Source: Sedimenticola hydrogenitrophicus (lineage in GTDB: Bacteria > Pseudomonadota > Gammaproteobacteria > Chromatiales > Chromatiaceae). From it: a stretch of DNA of 64,000 bases. The DNA lies in NCBI RefSeq assembly GCF_025175675.1, contig NZ_JANIOA010000001.1, positions 1 to 64,000 of the forward strand, written 5' to 3'. The notes under the pieces are model-generated. The model saw only the letters and a list, made by a program, of their open reading frames with translations, was not told the DNA's origin and searched no databases. Made by a program: the position numbers and the translations under genes. Below, piece after piece: positions 36,667-45,071 of the stretch (position 1 is its first letter; every line of letters starts with the position of its first letter).

Positions 36667-36707
36667 AACTGTGGGTCAACACGGCTCAACCGAACCGCTA
36701 TGCACCG

Positions 36708-37115
36708 TTATTCGGGGCCGATCTCCAATCGCTCTACCTCGGCCAGGGTCACCACCCTGTCGTCAGTGGTGACGAAGGTACGTCCGTCGATATCGCCTTT
36801 ATAGGCCTGGTAGGTGGTCACCCGAGCGCTACGCGTATCGATCACCCGGACGGTGACCACCTGATAGGCATCGCTCCATTGATGGTAGAGATAGAGACCC
36901 GCCCCGACCAACATCAGAACCACCGTCCCAGCCGCCAGGAGTTGAGTTATGCGCCGTCTTCCCTGCCGGACATCCGCGGGTGCATTGAGTACCCGGGCCG
37001 GTGACCTGTAGTGCCGCATATTGCGTTGACTACGCAGCCGCAGGGTCAGGAGTGCCCCGGCAATCACCAATGCGGTCAAAAGAAGTTTCAGGAACATGGG
37101 CGCGTACCTTATCAT
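36708..37115 (-). CDS. Membrane protein of unknown function
   Basis: A 135-aa protein with two hydrophobic helices (FLKLLLTALVIAGALLTLRL, about 8-26, and LLAAGTVVLMLVGAGLYLY, about 59-77) and a C-terminal soluble domain. The latter has TVRVIDTRSARVTTYQAYKG and DGRTFVTTDDRVVTLAEVER, a small beta-rich fold. No family recognised with certainty. It faces the ankyrin lipoprotein gene divergently across 54 nt. Confidence 0.75.
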   Translation of the reverse strand: MIRYAPMFLKLLLTALVIAGALLTLRLRSQRNMRHYRSPARVLNAPADVRQGRRRITQLLAAGTVVLMLVGAGLYLYHQWSDAYQVVTVRVIDTRSARVTTYQAYKGDIDGRTFVTTDDRVVTLAEVERLEIGPE

Positions 37116-37169
37116 GGGCTTGGTAATGGCGCTATTATTTGAACCAGGGAACCGGACTATCAGACAGAC

Positions 37170-37967
37170 ATGAATAAATTAAGGGATCGTGCAAGAATAA
37201 TTTCGCAGTACCGAGGGCGTTCCTGGGCCCCGCCGGCAAGGCACGCTTTGCAGGCAATGGCCGTTCCCTTGGCAAAAAGCGTAACGCCGCCGGCGGGGTC
37301 CAGGGGCGACCGAATACCGAAAGTTATTCTTGCACGAGCCCTCAACCTCTTGGTATTAATAGCATTGCTTTTTGTGGCCGCGTGCAGCGAGCCTGACAAA
37401 CCAAGCATCCCGCTCAGTCTGGCGGTCGAACGTGGCGACATCAATCAGATCGAACGCCATATCCTCTGGGGCAGTGATATCAACCAGCCCAATATCAACG
37501 GTGAGGCGCCCATTCATGTCAGCGCCACTCTGGGTAACTACATCGCAGTCAAACTGCTTGTTGAAAATGGCGCCGATATCAATCTTGCGGATAAAAACGG
37601 GATCAGCGCCCTCGGGCGGGCTGTTATCTCGGGCCGCACACAGATAGCCGAATATCTTCTCAAGCAGGGCGCCAAACAGGCACCCGACCAGTTACTCGAC
37701 CTGCTAGTCAAGACCGGCAACACAAGCCGCGATATCATCCCCCTGCTGATCAGGTGGGGGGCGCAGATCAACCACCAGGATGAGTCGGGCCAGAGCCCGC
37801 TGATGCGCGCCATTGCCGCCGGCAAGCGGGTGCTGGTAAAAAACCTGATCCAGAATGGTGCCGACGTCAATCTGGCGGACAATGCCGGCCGGCGGCCGCT
37901 GGCTGTCGCCAGAGCGCAGGGAGATGAGGATATTATCCGCATGCTGGAACGCAATGGCGCACAGTAA
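37170..37967 (+). CDS. Ankyrin-repeat lipoprotein interrupted in frame by a MITE
   Basis: The frame is 265 aa. Residues 5-58 are encoded by a 161-bp element (37182-37342). Before it is MNKL, after it a normal lipoprotein signal NLLVLIALLFVAAC with lipobox VAAC (C72), so the original precursor began MNKLNLLVLIALL. The mature part (about 190 residues) is ankyrin repeats, with the patterns GEAPIHVSATLGNYIAVKLL, VENGADINLADKNGISALG and GQSPLMRAIAAGKRVLVKNL. It probably binds protein partners at the envelope. With the element in place the signal peptide is internal, and export may depend on a start inside or after the element. Confidence 0.8.
   Translation: MNKLRDRARIISQYRGRSWAPPARHALQAMAVPLAKSVTPPAGSRGDRIPKVILARALNLLVLIALLFVAACSEPDKPSIPLSLAVERGDINQIERHILWGSDINQPNINGEAPIHVSATLGNYIAVKLLVENGADINLADKNGISALGRAVISGRTQIAEYLLKQGAKQAPDQLLDLLVKTGNTSRDIIPLLIRWGAQINHQDESGQSPLMRAIAAGKRVLVKNLIQNGADVNLADNAGRRPLAVARAQGDEDIIRMLERNGAQ
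37182..37342. mobile_element. 161-bp MITE, full copy inside a coding frame
   Basis: Termini AGGGATCGTGCAAGAATAA / TTATTCTTGCACGAGCCCT, the same length as the copies at 14567 and 31015. It is open in the reading frame of the lipoprotein gene and supplies 54 codons without a stop. The left flank is TA, the right flank CA. Confidence 0.9.
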
Positions 37968-38076
37968 GCTCGCCAGATCACTCGTGACGCCGCACCTTTC
38001 TTCTGTTAAGTTTCCGCCTCAATCATTCAGTTATTAGCCATGGGCACACCAGGCTCCGAAAACAGGATTATCCAAA

Positions 38077-38361
38077 ATGGCATCGACCGTTGACGAACTC
38101 ACGATTAACTATTCAGAAGACGGTATAGACGTCGTCAAAGAGCTGGACAAGGTGATCCTCTCCAAGGGGGCCTGGTCAACTGTGATGTTCCGCTACCAGG
38201 AGTGGAACCGCTCCAAAAATGAGTACAGCCCGGACAAATACAGCATCCGCCGTTACCAGAAGCGCAGTGGTGAATATATCCCGAAATCCAAGTTCAACAT
38301 CTCCAGCAAAGCCCAGGCGGAAGCGATCATCGAGGCCCTGAGCAACTGGACCAGGGATTAA
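38077..38361 (+). CDS. Small conserved protein of unknown function
   Basis: A 94-aa soluble protein: DELTINYSEDGIDVVKELDK, LSKGAWSTVMFRYQEWNRSK and YIPKSKFNISSKAQAEAIIE. It has mixed alpha/beta character, is rich in lysine and tyrosine, and has no signal peptide. I cannot assign a function. It is monocistronic, with a GGGGTCGGAGTCA palindrome 22 nt downstream. Confidence 0.78.
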   Translation: MASTVDELTINYSEDGIDVVKELDKVILSKGAWSTVMFRYQEWNRSKNEYSPDKYSIRRYQKRSGEYIPKSKFNISSKAQAEAIIEALSNWTRD

Positions 38362-38383
38362 CTGTAGTGGCGGCTTAGCCACC

Positions 38384-38455
38384 GGGGTCGGAGTCAAGCC
38401 GGATCACGGCCGAGCGCAACAGTCCGTAGGGGCGATCGGCTTGACTCCGACCCCT
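38384..38455. repeat. GGGGTCGGAGTCA palindromic repeat
   Basis: GGGGTCGGAGTCAAGCCG ... CGGCTTGACTCCGACCCCT. Confidence 0.85.
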
Positions 38456-38633
38456 CTCGCATAAACCTAGAAAAAATCAATGCAACCGCTAAGAACGCAA
38501 AGACCACGAAGGAAAACACCGGTCTGGATTCTCCCGATCCGTCACCTGTTGGGTTGGGCCGGAAATGCAGGCAAGCCATTCTATCTCTTTGCTTTCCTGG
38601 CGTTCTTCGCGGTTAAATCAAATTCGTAGTCGC

Positions 38634-38794
38634 GTAGGATGCTGGTGAGCTTGCGAACCGCATCATTCCATCCTCGGTCCGTCAACGGTGCATTGCATCC
38701 TCAGCTCCGTTATCGGTACATCCCTGTACCACTCCTCCTGCACCACTCCTCACGGAAAGGCTTGATGCGGTTCGTGTTACTCACCGCATCCTAC
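38634..38794. repeat. GTAGGATGC palindrome carrying a GGTACATCCCTGTACC repeat in its loop
   Basis: The arms GTGAGCTTGCGAACCGCATC and GATGCGGTTCGTG ... CTCACCGCATCCTAC match the simple element at 22921-22999. The loop contains GTACATCCCTGTACCACTCC. Confidence 0.8.
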
Positions 38795-38799
38795 CGCGC

Positions 38800-38825
38800 T
38801 ACGGAATTATTCTTGCGCAGGCCCT
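38800..38825. mobile_element. 161-bp MITE remnant (right end)
   Basis: ACGGAATTATTCTTGCGCAG then GCCCT: the right terminus only. The rest of the element is missing. Confidence 0.7.
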
Positions 38826-38884
38826 TAGAATGGCCGCATGAATCCCCTTTGGGGTTCGCGGACTCACCCCAACGAGCTACTCAT

Positions 38885-40321
38885 TCACTCCAGCCCGATC
38901 ATCATCGGCCAATCGGCCAGCTCTGAAAGCACCTGCTTGCGGCCGCTGTCGATTGCCGGATCGATCATGAGCCTGGCCAGTTGCTGGCGAAACGCGCTCA
39001 GCGTGATGCTGCCGCCACCCTGCGGATCGGTCAAGCGGTCGATACGATACTCCTGCCAGCGTTCACGCTCGGCCGCGGTCAGGGACTCCGGCCAGTTGCG
39101 TGCCCGATAGCGAAACAGCATCTCCGGCAGGCGGGCATCATCAAACACCGGCGCCATCTCCGCCAGCGACTCCGGGGTAGCGGTCAATACCCGGTCCATC
39201 CGCTTGCGATCATCCGCACTGAAAAAATCCCCGGCATAGAGACTCTGATCCGGATCCGTAATCGGTGCGAACTCCCGCCCCCCGTGAACCGACTGGATCT
39301 TCTCTTCCAGACCCGGCGCACTGTTCAGGCGATCAAGATGACGCAAGCCCTGCGCCTGATCGATCCCCCAGCGCTGGGCCGCCTGCTCGGTCAGGGTTTT
39401 CATCGGTACCACCACCGGGCATTTGTTGAGATGAATGGTTTTCAGCGGGATCCGCTCCACGCCCTCGGGCAGCTGATCTCTCGGGGTAAACAGGCGTGAT
39501 TGAATCTCCTCCACGGCCAGCCCGATCAGCGGACCAGGATCCTGCCCCAGATCATAGACAATCACACCATTGGGATTACCGGGATGCCGGGCTACCGGCA
39601 CCACCATGGCAATACACCCCTTCTCCGCCGGATACATGGAAGAGACATGCAACACCGGTTGCCGGTCGCGAAGGTTGAGCAACTCCGCAACCTTGCGTTT
39701 GTTGCGCATGCCCAGCAGGTAATCGAACAGCCGGGGTTGCCGCTGCCGTATCAATCCGGCCAGGGCGATCGTGGCATGGACATCCGACAAGGCGTCGTGC
39801 GCCGCTTCATGGGCGATGTCATTGGCCGCCGACAACTCCTCCAGCCGGAAGCTGGCGGTACCATCCTCCCGCTTCGCCCAGACGATACCTTCCGGTCGCA
39901 GCGCGTGGGTCAGCCGCACCATATCGATAATATCCCAGCGGGAATTTCCATTCTGCCACTCCCGGGCGTAGGGATCGATAAAATTGCGGAAGAATCCGAA
40001 GCGGGTGAATTCGTCATCAAAACGGATGCTGTTATAGCCCACGCCACAGGTGCCGGGCTGGGCCATCTCCCGATGAATCAGGCGAAAGAACTCCGCTTCG
40101 TCCACCCCCTCGCGCAGCGCCTTTTGCGGCGTCAGGCCGGTAATCAGGCAGGCCTCCGGTTGCGGCAGCAGATCATCGGCCGGCCGGCAATAACAGACCA
40201 GCGGCTGGCCGATAATATTCAGTTCCTCGTCGGTACGGATGCCGGCAAACTGGGCCGCCCGATCCTTACGTGGATCGGCTCCCCAGGTTTCGTAATCATG
40301 CCAGTAAAATGTCAGCGCCAT
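38885..40321 (-). CDS. sbcB: Exodeoxyribonuclease I (SbcB)
   Basis: 3'-5' single-strand DNA exonuclease used in repair and recombination, of 478 aa. The DEDDh core is visible: FYWHDYETWGADPRKDRAAQ (catalytic D/E), NSIRFDDEFTRFGFFRNF and AHDALSDVHATIAL (His and Asp). The SH3-like and C-terminal regions follow (PVVVPMKTL ... FRYRARNWPESLTAAE). It is the usual length for the family, a single gene in a repeat-rich setting. Confidence 0.97.
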   Translation of the reverse strand: MALTFYWHDYETWGADPRKDRAAQFAGIRTDEELNIIGQPLVCYCRPADDLLPQPEACLITGLTPQKALREGVDEAEFFRLIHREMAQPGTCGVGYNSIRFDDEFTRFGFFRNFIDPYAREWQNGNSRWDIIDMVRLTHALRPEGIVWAKREDGTASFRLEELSAANDIAHEAAHDALSDVHATIALAGLIRQRQPRLFDYLLGMRNKRKVAELLNLRDRQPVLHVSSMYPAEKGCIAMVVPVARHPGNPNGVIVYDLGQDPGPLIGLAVEEIQSRLFTPRDQLPEGVERIPLKTIHLNKCPVVVPMKTLTEQAAQRWGIDQAQGLRHLDRLNSAPGLEEKIQSVHGGREFAPITDPDQSLYAGDFFSADDRKRMDRVLTATPESLAEMAPVFDDARLPEMLFRYRARNWPESLTAAERERWQEYRIDRLTDPQGGGSITLSAFRQQLARLMIDPAIDSGRKQVLSELADWPMMIGLE

Positions 40322-40451
40322 TGCACCCTCTACCCGTTGTCCGTCAACAATGCTTCAGCGGTATCTTGGAGGGTTTTGCCTGGGGAGGCAACCGCAAGTC
40401 CGGTAGGGTGGGCACAATTTACCAATCATCTCGCTGCGAATTCGGCGTAGA

Positions 40452-40655
40452 GACGTAGGATGGGTGGAGGAGGAACGACGTAACCCATCAAACAGCCAGC
40501 CACGCCGTGCGCAGGAGATGGCCGGTTGCATTGCGCCATGCGCGCGCCGTAACCCACCGTTTGACGATCGAGGATTCGGTGGGTTACGCGGCGCCCGAGC
40601 GTTGTGACGGCCTGGAAGAACCGTGCCTGTGCGCCGCAAACCCACCCTACATCTA
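40452..40655. repeat. GTAGGATGGGTGG / GGTGGGTTACG palindromic repeat
   Basis: Contains GCGCGCGCCGTAACCCACCG and GGTGGGTTACGCGGCGCCCG as in the tandem copies at 42953-43198 and the inverted copy at 44706-44812. Confidence 0.75.
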
Positions 40656-40676
40656 CGTTGCTGCGAATCCCGCAAA

Positions 40677-40726
40677 GCCGCTCCCGGCCATCCCTGGCCT
40701 TCGCGGCATAAGTCCATCCCTGGATA
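40677..40726. repeat. CCATCCCTGGCCTTCGCGG repeat (counterpart of the 22-73 insert)
   Basis: Close reverse-complement match to positions 22-73 (GCCGCTCCCGGCCATCC, CGCGGCATAAGTCCATCC). A weaker copy is at about 10676-10719. Confidence 0.75.
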
Positions 40727-40757
40727 AAAAAACACCCCGCCGGGGCGGGGTGTTTTC
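40727..40757 (-). terminator. Terminator of the rpsP-rplS operon
   Basis: AAAAAACACCCCGCC-GG-GGCGGGGTGTTTT, a perfect stem with a T run on the minus strand, 26 nt after the rplS stop. Confidence 0.9.
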
Positions 40758-40782
40758 GCTACAGGGCAAGATCAGGCAGGGA

Positions 40783-41127
40783 TCAGATCTTCTCTCTGAT
40801 ACGCGCCGCCTTACCGGTGCGGCCACGCAGGTAATAGAGTTTCGCGCGACGCACATCACCGCGACGCTTGACTTCGATCGCTGCCACGGAGGGGCTGTAG
40901 GTCTGGAAGACACGCTCAACCCCTTCACCATGGGAGAGTTTGCGCACGGTGAAAGAGGAGTTCAAACCGCGATTTTTCTTGGCGATCACCACACCTTCAA
41001 AGGCCTGCAGACGCTCGCGGGTACCTTCGACAACCTTCACCTGAACAACTACGGTGTCGCCTGCGCCAAAAACGGGAACCTCGCGGTTCATCTGCTCGGC
41101 TTCAAGTTCCTGAATGATATTGCTCAC
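40783..41127 (-). CDS. rplS: 50S ribosomal protein bL19
   Basis: A 114-aa ribosomal protein at the subunit interface. [40 protein letters not shown] and [17 protein letters not shown] are canonical. Last gene of rpsP-rimM-trmD-rplS, with a strong terminator behind it. Confidence 0.99.
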   Translation of the reverse strand: MSNIIQELEAEQMNREVPVFGAGDTVVVQVKVVEGTRERLQAFEGVVIAKKNRGLNSSFTVRKLSHGEGVERVFQTYSPSVAAIEVKRRGDVRRAKLYYLRGRTGKAARIREKI

Positions 41128-41146
41128 GGTCGTATGCTCCTGTATT

Positions 41147-41896
41147 TCAATCAGCGCTCGTCTGCGCCTGGATAAACTCGTTTAGTAAAATCTCTTCTTC
41201 CCGGGTGAGAACACGTCCCTCCAGGAGGTCTGGCCGTCTTTGCCAGGTTCTGCCCAATGACTGCTGCAGTCGCCAGCGACGAATCAATTCGTGGTTGCCG
41301 CCCATCAGCACCGCCGGCACGCGGTCACCTTCAAATAGCTCTGGCCGCGTATAGTGCGGATAATCCAGCAAACCATCCGTGAAGGAGTCCTGCTCGGCCG
41401 AATCCTTGTCGCCGAGCACCCCGGGCAGCAACCGGATCACGGCATCCATCAGCACCAGAGCCGGCAATTCGCCGCCACTGAGTACATAATCGCCAATGGA
41501 CCACTCTTCATCCACATAGCGGTTGATCAGCCGCTCATCAATCCCTTCATAGCGTCCGGCAATCAGGATCATGCCGCTGCGCCGCGCCATCCGGCCCGCC
41601 GTGGCCTGGTCGAATCGCTGTCCCTGCGGCGAGAGATAGGCTACCGCCGAATCCGGAGCAACACTCCGGGCCTGGGCGATCGCATCTCGCAGCGGCTCAA
41701 TTTTCATCACCATACCGGGACCGCCCCCGTAGGGTCTGTCATCCACCGTACGGTGCACATCGTGGGTGTAATCCCGCGGATTCCACAACCCCAGGCTGAC
41801 CTGCCCACGGTCCACTGCACGACCGGTCACACCTTCCCCGATCATGGCCCTGAACATCTCGGGGAACAAGGTCACCACGTCAAAGCGCATGGTCAC
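41147..41896 (-). CDS. trmD: tRNA (guanine-N1)-methyltransferase (TrmD)
   Basis: Methylates G37 of tRNAs read by proline, leucine and arginine codons to prevent frameshifting. The 249-aa SPOUT enzyme has the trefoil-knot segments [24 protein letters not shown] and [20 protein letters not shown]. It starts 1 nt before rimM ends and precedes rplS by 19 nt. Confidence 0.99.
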   Translation of the reverse strand: MTMRFDVVTLFPEMFRAMIGEGVTGRAVDRGQVSLGLWNPRDYTHDVHRTVDDRPYGGGPGMVMKIEPLRDAIAQARSVAPDSAVAYLSPQGQRFDQATAGRMARRSGMILIAGRYEGIDERLINRYVDEEWSIGDYVLSGGELPALVLMDAVIRLLPGVLGDKDSAEQDSFTDGLLDYPHYTRPELFEGDRVPAVLMGGNHELIRRWRLQQSLGRTWQRRPDLLEGRVLTREEEILLNEFIQAQTSAD

Positions 41897-41897
41897 C

Positions 41898-42419
41898 TCA
41901 AAAATCCGGATCCCAATCGACGGTGATCAGATCACCGTCCAGATCGACCTCTTTAATCACCTGTGCAATAAACGGCAGCAGGTGCCGGCGGTCGCCCTCG
42001 ACCACCATGACATCGTTCGCCCCCGTCTCGAACAGGTGATCCACCCGTCCAAGCTCGACTCCTTCCAGGGTAACGACCCTTTTTCCCTCGAGGTCACACC
42101 AGTAGTACTCATCCGCCGGAATCGTCGGCAGCTGGTCGCGCGGTATGGCGATTTCGGCCCCATTCAGCGCTGCCGCCTGATCCCGATCGACCACACCTTC
42201 CAGGGCGGCGACTATCCCCTTTCCATGGGTCTTGCCCTGCTTCAGCTTATACTCCCGCCACTGCCCTTCCCGGTATAAATACCAGGAGGGGTGGTTGAGG
42301 ATATTCTCTTTCGGAGCCGTGTGTGAATAAACCTTTATCCATCCACGCACACCGAACAGCCCGGAAACCTGTCCCAGGATGGCCCAATCAGCCGGTTGTT
42401 CTCCCACCGCGACGCTCAT
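41898..42419 (-). CDS. rimM: Ribosome maturation factor RimM
   Basis: A 173-aa 30S assembly factor that binds uS19. The N-terminal domain has [20 protein letters not shown], and the PRC-barrel C-domain has [20 protein letters not shown] and [20 protein letters not shown]. Positioned between rpsP and trmD as usual. Confidence 0.98.
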   Translation of the reverse strand: MSVAVGEQPADWAILGQVSGLFGVRGWIKVYSHTAPKENILNHPSWYLYREGQWREYKLKQGKTHGKGIVAALEGVVDRDQAAALNGAEIAIPRDQLPTIPADEYYWCDLEGKRVVTLEGVELGRVDHLFETGANDVMVVEGDRRHLLPFIAQVIKEVDLDGDLITVDWDPDF

Positions 42420-42493
42420 CTCAAGCCACCCGGCAACAGATCTGTTCAGCTACTGGTAACACCCAGGGGGCTTCCAGCCAGTCGCCCGGACAA

Positions 42494-42745
42494 TCAGGCT
42501 GCGGCCTTGGATGCTTCCTTGACCAGCTGTGCAACGCGGTCCGTCGGCTGCGCACCCTGGGACACCCAGTGGCTGATGCGCGCCTGATCCAGGCGCAGAC
42601 GCTCTTCACCGCCGGTCGCAATCGGATTGAAGAAACCCAGTCGCTCAATGTACTTACCATCGCGGGGGTTTCTGCTGTCAGCCACAACGATGTGATAAAA
42701 CGGCCGCCTTTTCGCGCCGGTTCGTGCAAGACGAATTGTTACCAT
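42494..42745 (-). CDS. rpsP: 30S ribosomal protein bS16
   Basis: An 83-aa ribosomal protein beginning [20 protein letters not shown], with [13 protein letters not shown] and [16 protein letters not shown]. First gene of the operon, with a candidate promoter at 42817-42844. Confidence 0.99.
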   Translation of the reverse strand: MVTIRLARTGAKRRPFYHIVVADSRNPRDGKYIERLGFFNPIATGGEERLRLDQARISHWVSQGAQPTDRVAQLVKEASKAAA

Positions 42746-42816
42746 TTCAAACCCTTAAATTAAAAAAATCTGCCACGCACCACCGGCCAACCAATCCGGC
42801 CGGAGTGAAACGGGGC

Positions 42817-42844
42817 ATTCTACCCGTTTCCGGGGAAAAGTGAA
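42817..42844 (-). promoter_or_regulatory. Candidate rpsP promoter
   Basis: Minus strand TTCACT (42839-42844), 16-nt spacer, TAGAAT (42817-42822), about 72 nt before the ATG. A believable sigma-70 promoter that would make the operon independent of ffh. Confidence 0.5.
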
Positions 42845-42952
42845 GTGTTTTGTCGCCTCAATTCAGAACCCCGCATTGGTGGATGCGCCTACCGGTTTAT
42901 CCACCCTACGAAACGGCGTCCCGATCAATTACCCGCCGAGCACCGGACAGAA

Positions 42953-43198
42953 CCGTAGGGTGGGTTAGGCGCGCCCTGCGCAGGGGGTGGCCGCTTGCAT
43001 TGCACCGTGCGCGCGCCGTAACCCACCGCATTCTCAACCCGCCAAATGGCGGGTTACGCGGCGCCCCGGACATAACCGTAGGGTGGGTTAGGCGCGCCCT
43101 GCACAGGGGGAGGTCGTTTGCATTGCACCGTGTGCGCGCCGTAACCCACCGTTTTCTCAACCCGCCAAACGGTGGGTTACGCGGCGCCCGGGTATTGT
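42953..43198. repeat. Two tandem 123-bp GTAGGGTGGGTTAGG repeats
   Basis: CCGTAGGGTGGGTTAGGCGC begins at 42953 and again at 43076. Each unit contains GCGCGCCGTAACCCACCG and GGGTTACGCGGCGCCC, an inverted relation to its start. Divergence between units is small. Confidence 0.85.
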
Positions 43199-43271
43199 CC
43201 TGATCTGGAAGTGTGGTGCCAGTACGCCGCTAACCCACCCTACGAAACGCTCGGCGCGCTGGATGGAAGCC

Positions 43272-44651
43272 TCAGAAGGGAAACCCGCCCCCGGGTGGCA
43301 TCCCGCCGGGACCCAGCTTGGACTTCAGGCCACGCATCATCTTGGCCATGCCCCCACCCTTCATCTTCTTCATCATCTTCTGCATCTGGGCATACTGCTT
43401 GAGCATTTTATTCACTTCCTGCACCTGGGTCCCCGACCCCAGGGCGATCCGGCGCTTTCTTGAGCCCTTGATCAGGTTCGGGAAGCGCCGCTCCTGCGCT
43501 GTCATGGAGTTGATGATGGCGATCGAACGGGTGATCTCCTTGTCATTGACCTGCTTTTTGACATGCTCCGGTACGTTCCCCATCCCCGGAAGCTTGTCCA
43601 TCAGGGAGTTCAGCCCGCCCATATTGGACATCTGCTCCATCTGGTCGCGGAAATCCTCCAGATCGAAGCCCTGCCCTTTATGCAGTTTCCTGGCCAGCTT
43701 CTCGGCCTTGGCCTGGTCCACCTTGCCCTGGACCTGTTCCACCAGGGAGAGCACATCGCCCATACCCAGAATCCGCGACGCCATCCGTTCCGGATGGAAC
43801 GGTTCGAGGGCCGTCGTCTTCTCCCCCACGCCGAGAAACTTGATCGGTTTGCCGGTGATCTGGCGGATTGAGAGCGCCGCGCCCCCCCGGGCATCGCCAT
43901 CGGTCTTGGTGAGGATCACGCCGGTCAGCGGCAGGGCATCATCGAAGGCCTTGGCGGTGTTGGCGGCATCCTGGCCGGTCATGCTGTCGACCACAAACAG
44001 GGTTTCGACCGGGGTTATACCGGCATGCAGCTCCCGGATCTCGTCCATCATGGCCGCGTCCACATGCAGGCGGCCGGCGGTATCGACAATCAGCACATCG
44101 ATGAACTGCTTGCGCGCCCGATCCAGCGCCGCCCTGGCAATGGCCAGGGGCTGCTGCAGCGTGGTGCTGGGGAAAAATTCCGCCTCCACTTCGGCGGACA
44201 GGGTCTTGAGCTGGTCGATGGCGGCGGGTCGGTAGATATCACAGCTGACCACCATGACCGATTTTTTCTGGCTCTGTTTCAGCCAGCGCGCCAGCTTGGC
44301 CACGCTGGTGGTCTTACCGGAGCCCTGCAGGCCGGCCATCAGGATCACCGCCGGCGGTTGCGCCGCCAGATTCAGCCCCTCATTGGCCTCGCCCATGATC
44401 CGGACCAGTTCGTCATTGACGATCTTGATCAGTACCTGGCCGGGGGTGAGGCTTCTCATCACCTCTTCGCCCAGCGCCTGCTGCTTCACCTGCTCGACAA
44501 ACTCCCGAACCACCGGCAACGCGACGTCCGCCTCCAGCAGCGCCATGCGGATCTCGCGCAGGGTCTCCTTGATATTGTCTTCGGTCAGTCGACCCTGACC
44601 GCGCAGCTTGTTCAGTACGCCACCCAGCCGGTCTGTCAGATTGTCAAACAT
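43272..44651 (-). CDS. ffh: Signal recognition particle protein Ffh (SRP54)
   Basis: GTPase that binds 4.5S RNA and delivers signal-bearing ribosomes to FtsY. It has 459 aa: N domain, then G domain with GLQGSGKTTSVAKLA, DTAGRLHVDAAMM and TKTDGDARGGAAL. The methionine-rich M domain has MLKQYAQMQKMMKKMKGGGM. The C-terminus ends in a glycine-proline-rich tail. Divergent from the CcsA-like gene. Confidence 0.99.
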   Translation of the reverse strand: MFDNLTDRLGGVLNKLRGQGRLTEDNIKETLREIRMALLEADVALPVVREFVEQVKQQALGEEVMRSLTPGQVLIKIVNDELVRIMGEANEGLNLAAQPPAVILMAGLQGSGKTTSVAKLARWLKQSQKKSVMVVSCDIYRPAAIDQLKTLSAEVEAEFFPSTTLQQPLAIARAALDRARKQFIDVLIVDTAGRLHVDAAMMDEIRELHAGITPVETLFVVDSMTGQDAANTAKAFDDALPLTGVILTKTDGDARGGAALSIRQITGKPIKFLGVGEKTTALEPFHPERMASRILGMGDVLSLVEQVQGKVDQAKAEKLARKLHKGQGFDLEDFRDQMEQMSNMGGLNSLMDKLPGMGNVPEHVKKQVNDKEITRSIAIINSMTAQERRFPNLIKGSRKRRIALGSGTQVQEVNKMLKQYAQMQKMMKKMKGGGMAKMMRGLKSKLGPGGMPPGGGFPF

Positions 44652-45071
44652 GCTTTAACTCAGCCTCTCGCCATGAATTTGCCGTATTATATATGGAAAC
44701 AGCCGGCGCCGCGTAACCCACCGATCCCCCGATCGCCAAACGGTGGGTTACGGCACGCGCACGATACCATGCAAACGCCCACCCCCTGCGCAAAGCGCGC
44801 CTAACCCACCCACAAAACTTTCCGTACTCACAGCACATATTCAGCCAAAGGATCATTACTCTCGCCAAGACGCCAAGCACGCCAAGGAAAACCCATTCCC
44901 GCTTTAATCTTTGCGCTCTTGGCGTCTTCGCGAGAGTCCATTTGCCACCTGTCATCCGGAGGCACTCGATCCATGCATAGGTCAAGCGTGACAAATACCC
45001 GGCCAAACCGGGGGATTGCTTACTACCCGGGCTAGTCACAACAAGGGTGATATGCGATTATCACGCCCCAT
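44652..45071. other. 420-nt divergent intergenic region between ffh and the CcsA-like gene
   Basis: It contains an inverted GTAACCCACCG repeat (44706-44812) and a hairpin repeat CTCTCGCCAAGACGCCAAGC / GGCGTCTTCGCGAGAG (about 44863-44940). Promoters for both genes must lie here but were not identified. Confidence 0.65.
44706..44812. repeat. GTAACCCACCG / GGTGGGTTACGG palindromic repeat
   Basis: Reverse-complement relative of the 42953-43198 units: CGCGTAACCCACCGATCC ... AACGGTGGGTTACGGCACG ... GCGCGCCTAACCCACCC. Confidence 0.8.

Larger units (their letters stand above)
38362..38884. other. 523-nt intergenic repeat block
   Basis: It contains a GGGGTCGGAGTCA palindrome (38384-38455), a GCTAAGAACGCAAAGACCAC / CGTTCTTCGCGGTTAA hairpin repeat (about 38476-38623), a GTAGGATGC palindrome with another repeat in its loop (38634-38794) and a 26-bp fragment of the 161-bp MITE right end (38800-38825). 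Confidence 0.75.
40322..40782. other. 461-nt intergenic region between rplS and sbcB
   Basis: It contains a GTAGGATGGGTGG-type palindrome (40452-40655), a GCCATCCCTGGCCTTCGCGG repeat (about 40677-40726) and the rplS terminator. Confidence 0.7.
42746..43271. other. 526-nt repeat-filled gap between rpsP and ffh
   Basis: It contains the rpsP promoter, a CTTATCCACC-type repeat (about 42873-42914) and two tandem 123-bp repeats (42953-43198). No gene. Confidence 0.75.

Noticed and set aside
42953-43198. CRISPR or satellite array
   Set aside because: There are only two units, each an internal palindrome of a family dispersed elsewhere in the window.
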